From the NCBI GenBank assembly GCA_000708835.1, contig DF237414.1:1-64000 (forward strand): a DNA stretch of 64,000 nucleotides, read 5' to 3'. The stretch comes from Klebsormidium nitens. Taxonomy: Eukaryota > Streptophyta > Klebsormidiophyceae > Klebsormidiales > Klebsormidiaceae. Under the pieces are notes generated by a model. The model ran no database searches. It saw nothing but the letters and a program-made list of their open reading frames with translations, and was not told the DNA's origin. Within the stretch, counting starts at the first letter, position 1; the number at the start of each line of letters is the position of its first letter. Made by a program: the position numbers and the translations under genes. Positions 59,105 through 64,000 of this stretch are shown here, in pieces.

Positions 59105-62100
59105 ATGCCGCCCAAGGCATCTTCTGCCGCAGAAACCAGGGTGTACAAGGGGACTACGAATGTCAATGGCAAGTCCTACTGGCGGCACCCAAGCAGGCCG
59201 TGGGTGGTGGTCAGAGGGAAAGTCCCTGGTTTGTATGCTCTGCTTAACGGTGCGTTTCCTCTTTGTTCCCCTTCTTATTTTCAGGAAACAGCTTCGTATC
59301 TCTGTCATTGTTTTGTTCTGGGAGCTCGATGGTGTCTGCTTTGTCTTGAAGTCCACATTGTAACCTACACATGGTTAAGGTCTATGCATAATAGAAGCTG
59401 GATGAGTTCAGAGTCTTGTTTAATCTAGCGTAATCCGGCCCGCTCTAAGCCTGCACCTGGCATCCATTGAGAGTGCCTGTGTTGCGATGCCCCCACTCAG
59501 GCTTTCGGTTAAGTTGATTGCTTATCTACATCTTTCAATCGCTCCGTTACTAGTATTGGCCATTTTCCTCCTTGCTCTTCCTGAAGCCTGTTGTGTCTGT
59601 AGGCCCCTATGGAGCGGAGAATCAGATCAAGGGGTATCCTTATGGCAAGTACGTCCGCCAGAGTTCCCACACGGAAGCAGTTGCCTTCCTGGATGCCAAT
59701 GGAATGGACATCAACACGCACGATTGGGCGAGGCTCCCTGGGGATGAGAGACTTCTCGCAGAGTGGAACAGGTAGGCCTTGTTCCGATTCAGCCCCACTA
59801 ACCATTTTTGTGGCTTACAATAACCAGAATAAACTACCGCTCAGACTGCTGTAAAATGCCCTTTCGTTCCCTCTTCCTTCGTTGGGGGTCAGATCGCGGA
59901 GACTTTTTGGAAATTGACTGTGCAACTCAATTGGAACCTTCGCTCTTCTGTATGCATCCATTTTGCAAGCTCAATGTTCAGGCGAACGCCTTGTTCTGAT
60001 TGCCTACAATCAGCATCTCTCTGCCGCCAACTGGAAATGAGGTTGACTTTGAATGCAATCAAGTATCACCTTGGGCGTCACAGTCACGCTTGGACTTCTT
60101 AGTAAAATCGAGATCCTGGCCTTTGCTTTGTACCCTTAGCTTCAAGTATCCCCTTAGAGGAGCTCTTTTAAGTATCCCCTTGGACTGAGCTCCTCTGAAG
60201 CACTTCCACATGGTTGAGACAGCTGTGCCCATTGACTGTACCCTGTTTCCTTGAGCAGGCAGATGGCACTCTATGAAGAGAAGGTCAACGGGGACCCAAA
60301 CTTCCTTGAACAACTCAGGGCGGAGGGGCGTGCCCTGGGCCTCACGGACGAGGCTGATCAGCCTCCAGACGAGTCTACGATGCTGCTGCGCCTGTCTGCG
60401 CGAATGCACGTCCTTGAGAAGGAAAACGAGGAGCTCAAGGTGGGGGCTGTTGTGCACACTCTCTTTGCCAAGATTTTCGATGTTGAGGAAGTGAACGAAG
60501 AGAAAGCAACAAAGGGAGAGGTATACAGGTTTGTTGAGCAACAAAGGGAATGTGCAGCTGCCTAGGTGAGACCTGTCGATCGGGGCTTCTGAATTGGAGA
60601 TTGGTCGTCTGTTGGCTGCAATGAATGAGAGACGACTTGAACTGTGGAAAGCTCCTCACCCTCCTGTGTCTGAATAGCCCTTTGAATATGATTCGCACCA
60701 TCGCATAACACAAGAAATATTTCGTTGGAAAGGATCTCAATGAATTGGACAGAGAAAAAGGGAGATTCCTGACAGGGAGAAACAATGAGGGAAGTCTCGA
60801 GGCTATTTTTAGGGGCAGAACGGAGCTCAACTCGATTGCTGCAGGCCGCAAACGTCGCGCAGCAGACCATGTATCGCAAGGCGCTCGTCGAGGCAGACAA
60901 GATGGCGCAGAAGCAGGTGATGCGCCAGTTTCGTGAGTTCCAGGCGAAGGAGGAGGCGCTCAAGAAACGGATTGCAGAGCTCGAGGCGACCCTCGCAGCG
61001 GTACCCGCCCTCGGGGAAGCTCCACCCCTGCAGATCACGGATGGCGGGACGGAGTCAGGGGGTGCGGGGCTGGCGAGTGCTCCGCGAGGGAACAATGGGG
61101 GGGTTTCGCAAGCTGCTAACTTTACAGAGGAAGGAAGGTCTGTCAGGGACGAAGGTCCGGCAAGGGGAGAAGGGGGATCGAGAGGGGCAGAGTTGGACCG
61201 ATCGATTGCGAATCGTGCGGCAGAGGCCGTGAGATTTGACAGGTCGGGTGCGCATGTGAGCGGGACGCAGGAGGCGCAGTTCGACAGGGGGGCTGATACG
61301 CAGGCGCCAAGGGGGGGCCCACCTGAGGAGCAGGATGGGGGCGTAGACGGAACGGGGGTGCTTTCTGACGACGAAGAAATGTTGGCGGAGATCCTGAACG
61401 GGGGCTTGAGCGGCGCCGAAGCCGAAGAAGCTGCGGCGTACCGAGAGGTCGGGGCCAAGCGGGACGGGCAGCACAATGTGGGGCCGCCGAGGCCCAGCAC
61501 TGAGCGGGGACAGCGAGAGAACGAAGTCGAGATGCATTCGGAGGAATTCACAGCAACCGGAAATGGTGGGAGCGACCCTGTGAGATCAGAAGATCAACTT
61601 GCAAACCCTCCTCTCGCGGATTTGAACCTTCCCCCGGGTCGGGTCTTACCGGTCATACCGTTCGGGGCCGTGGAAAACGCTCCTGCAGTCACCCCGAACA
61701 GGCCCGCCGCAGCTACGTCTTCCGTAGCGAGAAGCACCGAAGCTGCTCGGGCTTCGTCAGTGCCCTCGGTATGCGAAGCGTCCGCTTCTGTGCCTCTCTC
61801 AGGGATCAGGGCCCCTTTAGAAACGACTGCCCGCGAAACCCGGGTTGAAAGGACGGTCCCACAACTCCCCGTTGTCAGTGTGCCCCGTTTGCCGAATGTC
61901 GCCGTCGCCCCCCGTCCTGACGGTCCTTTGCCAATCGAAACGATCACTGGGCCTCGCACATTGCAAAGTCGGGTCGAAGTAGAGAGGCCTGACCAGGCTT
62001 CGAAAGGGTTGGCTGCACCAAGTAGACCGCAGGCGGGTTCCGGGCGAGAGTCGGTGCCTCACAATGTGGTCACGCCCGCTGGTCCTGCCCGGGTTTCCCC

Positions 62101-63993
62101 TAACCCTGCAGCTAACCCCGTCGACCCACATCTCAACAACCAAGCTCCGGTTACTGATAACCCTGCGGGGTTGGGTGGGGTTACTGCCGACCGGGCGGCC
62201 GCTCTGGAGGGTCTGTTGCAGAGCGGGGTGTTCAAGAGTGCGGCTCGGCATAGGCGGAAGCTGCTGATGACGTATAAGGGGGGGAAGCAGCCGGCGAAGA
62301 AGCCAACCGCACCGGCTCCCAGGAAAACGGACTACGTCAGGCAGGGCGAGGAGGGATACGTAGAAGGGGAGCAGAGCGTAGAGCTTGGACGGTCCAGTGG
62401 GGAAGCGAGAGAGAGTAACGGAAGTTTTCGGACGGCTAGCGGGGTTGAGCAACTAGATGGGAGTCCGGGAGTTCCTCCAAAAGAACGTGGAGCTTTGGTC
62501 GCGCACCGAAGTGTTGGTGTGGGTGGGCCAGAGGCGACCAGCGGTATCGCCTTCCGATCCGTTGGCAACCAAGGGGCTCGATCCCTGCTACCAACGGAAG
62601 CTGTCGGAATGCCTGGGGCAGGGGTGGCGGCGCCAAGTTCAGCTGTTGGGGCGACTGTTAGACGCGCTTACTTCCCAAGTGAACTCATTCCTGCAGTTCT
62701 GACGGATGCGGGAACCCAAGCCACGGGTCTCGGGTCTGCCAGCGCAACTGAAGCGGCCAGTACACCTGTCGGAGCGATCGCGCCAGCTGTCGAGCCGCCA
62801 TTTGTGGACCCGAGGATAGCGCCCGGGCTTGGCATTCCGGTGGGGTTGCAGGGTCTTGGCCTTGGACTGGGACAGTCAAGACAGCCTAACCGACCCAGCG
62901 AACAAACAAATATGGGCTTGGAGGAAAATGCGGTCGCGGGGCAGGCGCCCGAGCCGGCCAAGAAAAGGGCGCCACGGAAACGAAAGAGCGCTGCAGAGAC
63001 CGGCGACCCCGCTCCGAGGAAGAGGAAGAAGAAGGTCGCCGGGGAAGGGACTTCAGGCGAGCTAGGAACCGGGGTGTCTACTGAGGCGTCGGGAGAGGTG
63101 GCAACTAGAGCGACGGGGACAACGGGAGGGGATAACGTAGCAGGAACGTCAGGAGGGGGGGTGCCTGGAGGGGCGGCTGGAGGGGAGGGTACTGAAATTC
63201 GGGTGGGTGCTAGGACCGGAGTCGGAGCGGAGAAGGCCAAGAGAAAGAGGGTGCGAAAGCCAGATTCGCGGTACTTCAATCCGGACGGGACGAGAAAGCC
63301 GGCGGAGGAGCGGCCGCCGCCAAAGCCACGAAGGGCACGTGAGTACTCCATTGCCCATTTCAAAAAAGCCAGTTTTTAGGCTGTCGTCGTATGGGCTTGA
63401 TGGCAACCAGAATCTCGATCGCTCTAACAAAGTCCGAGTCTTTGCTTCAGCTATTATTGCAATTCTGGATCGAGGCAGTTGGTCATTTCTGCACAGGGAC
63501 TGAGAGCAGACGACACTGATCCCTGACTCTTTCCTTGTGATGAAAGGCCCACATAAGTGCCACATCAAACAGTGCTCGCGGTATGTCGTCGAAATTGGTC
63601 CACCTCAGTGCAGGCCGTCAGATTGTTTGACATTGAACGGACTTTTCAGAAAGCAATAAGGAATGAGTCGAACCTGCTGAAGTCTCCCGCTACTGTGACC
63701 CGATGAAAAGATGGAACTTGTTGGAACATACATCAAATATCTTGGTAAGGAAGAAAACCAGCAGGAGAACTAACGGGTTTCCATATCCGCCATGCCTAAA
63801 TGCTGCCCACTCTCGATTTGCAGCCAATCCGGAGACCGAGCGCATAAAGAACAGGTGCCGCTTCGATGGCTGCTCCAAGTACGCGACGTTCGGCTACCCG
63901 ACCGGCCCCGGGAGCATCCGGCGCGCGCGCTGCGTGGCGCACAAGCTGCCCGGGATGCTCACGGACAAGAGGTGCCACGTCGAGGGTTGCGAG
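59105..63993 (+). CDS. Viroplasmin-like / EsV-1-7 repeat protein, 3' end outside the window
   Basis: Exons 59105-59249, 59603-59771, 60259-60439, 60845-63338 and 63824-63993 (the last donor GAG|GTGGGT is tentative), GT-AG with matching phase, at least 1053 residues. Residues about 30-95 resemble the viroplasmin/RNase H1 N-terminal domain that binds RNA-DNA hybrids: RPWVVVRGKVPGLY, then NQIKGYPYGKYVRQ and HTEAVAFLDANGM. Residues 105-225 are helical and coiled-coil (AQKQVMRQFREFQAKEEALK). The 2.5-kb exon 4 encodes a disordered Gly/Ala/Pro/Arg-rich region ending in basic patches (PAPRKRKKK, KAKRKRVRKPDSRYF), suggesting a nuclear protein. Exon 5 opens Cys/His repeats, C-x4-C-x19-C-x2-H then C-x4-C (1008-1052), as in the EsV-1-7 family. 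More repeats probably follow. No RNase H catalytic domain is seen. Confidence 0.78.
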
Positions 63994-64000
63994 GTGGGTG

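Noticed and set aside
60144..60200. Two AGTATCCCCTT repeats in an EsV-1-7 gene intron
   Set aside because: A 26-bp local tandem duplication that does not copy an exon edge, so it was not counted with the junction copies.
60562..61551. 329-residue open frame on the minus strand
   Set aside because: It lies antisense to the GC-rich exon 4 of the EsV-1-7 gene and has biased Ser/Pro composition typical of a shadow frame. The plus-strand frame joins in phase to exons on both sides.
62668..63363. 231-residue open frame on the minus strand
   Set aside because: Another Pro/Ala-rich antisense shadow of the same long exon, with no splice or family support.

Overview
This window looks like nuclear DNA of a green-lineage eukaryote, most likely a streptophyte alga of the Klebsormidium type. 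The evidence is intron-rich genes with GT-AG introns and well-matched phases, plastid-type leaders, and a set of plant-type families (GT8 glycosyltransferase, RHD4-like SAC phosphatase, WRN-type exonuclease, WAC-DDT chromatin protein, RanBP2 zinc-finger protein, plastid FHA protein). The taxonomic call is inference. Gene models were built by hand by joining exons where splice sites, phase and family similarity agreed.

Layout: (1) 110-1627 +, intronless predicted plastid membrane protein. (2) 2766-6073 -, plastid FHA protein, 4 exons. (3) 7091-8270 +, Mediator MED22, 3 exons. (4) 8933-12589 -, ribosomal protein uL18/RPL5, 7 coding exons, the first being only the ATG. (5) 14148-18456 +, type II membrane GT8 glycosyltransferase, 5 exons. 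(6) 19463-21122 -, triple RanBP2 zinc-finger protein. (7) 22079-33578 +, WAC-DDT-WHIM chromatin-remodelling partner, 15 exons. (8) 34458-36675 -, TPR protein with a membrane segment. (9) 38379-43085 -, DEDDy WRN-type exonuclease joined to a RecQ-type helix-turn-helix, 5 exons. (10) 44213-47197 +, class I methyltransferase with an uncertain first exon. (11) 48232-49360 -, small two-helix membrane protein. (12) 50775-58455 -, RHD4-like SAC phosphoinositide phosphatase, 18 exons and 596 residues. (13) 59105 to the right edge, +, a large unusual protein with a viroplasmin/RNase-H1-type N-terminal domain, coiled coil, an 830-codon disordered exon and EsV-1-7-type Cys/His repeats running off the window.

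The genes are mostly housekeeping and do not form an operon or a cassette. They alternate in strand, giving several divergent promoter pairs (FHA/MED22, RPL5/GT8, ZnF/DDT, WEX/methyltransferase, SAC/EsV-1-7).

Two things stand out. First, introns of the GT8, WAC-DDT and exonuclease genes hold decayed tandem copies of the neighbouring exon-intron junction, at about ten separate junctions and usually 2-4 copies 90-220 bp apart. One copy is an intact, phase-compatible 99-nt second exon inside the DDT region (27329-27427). Second, the last gene combines a viroplasmin-like domain with the EsV-1-7 motif, which is best known from brown algae and a brown-algal virus. Two foldback elements and a perfect 16-bp intronic hairpin are also present.
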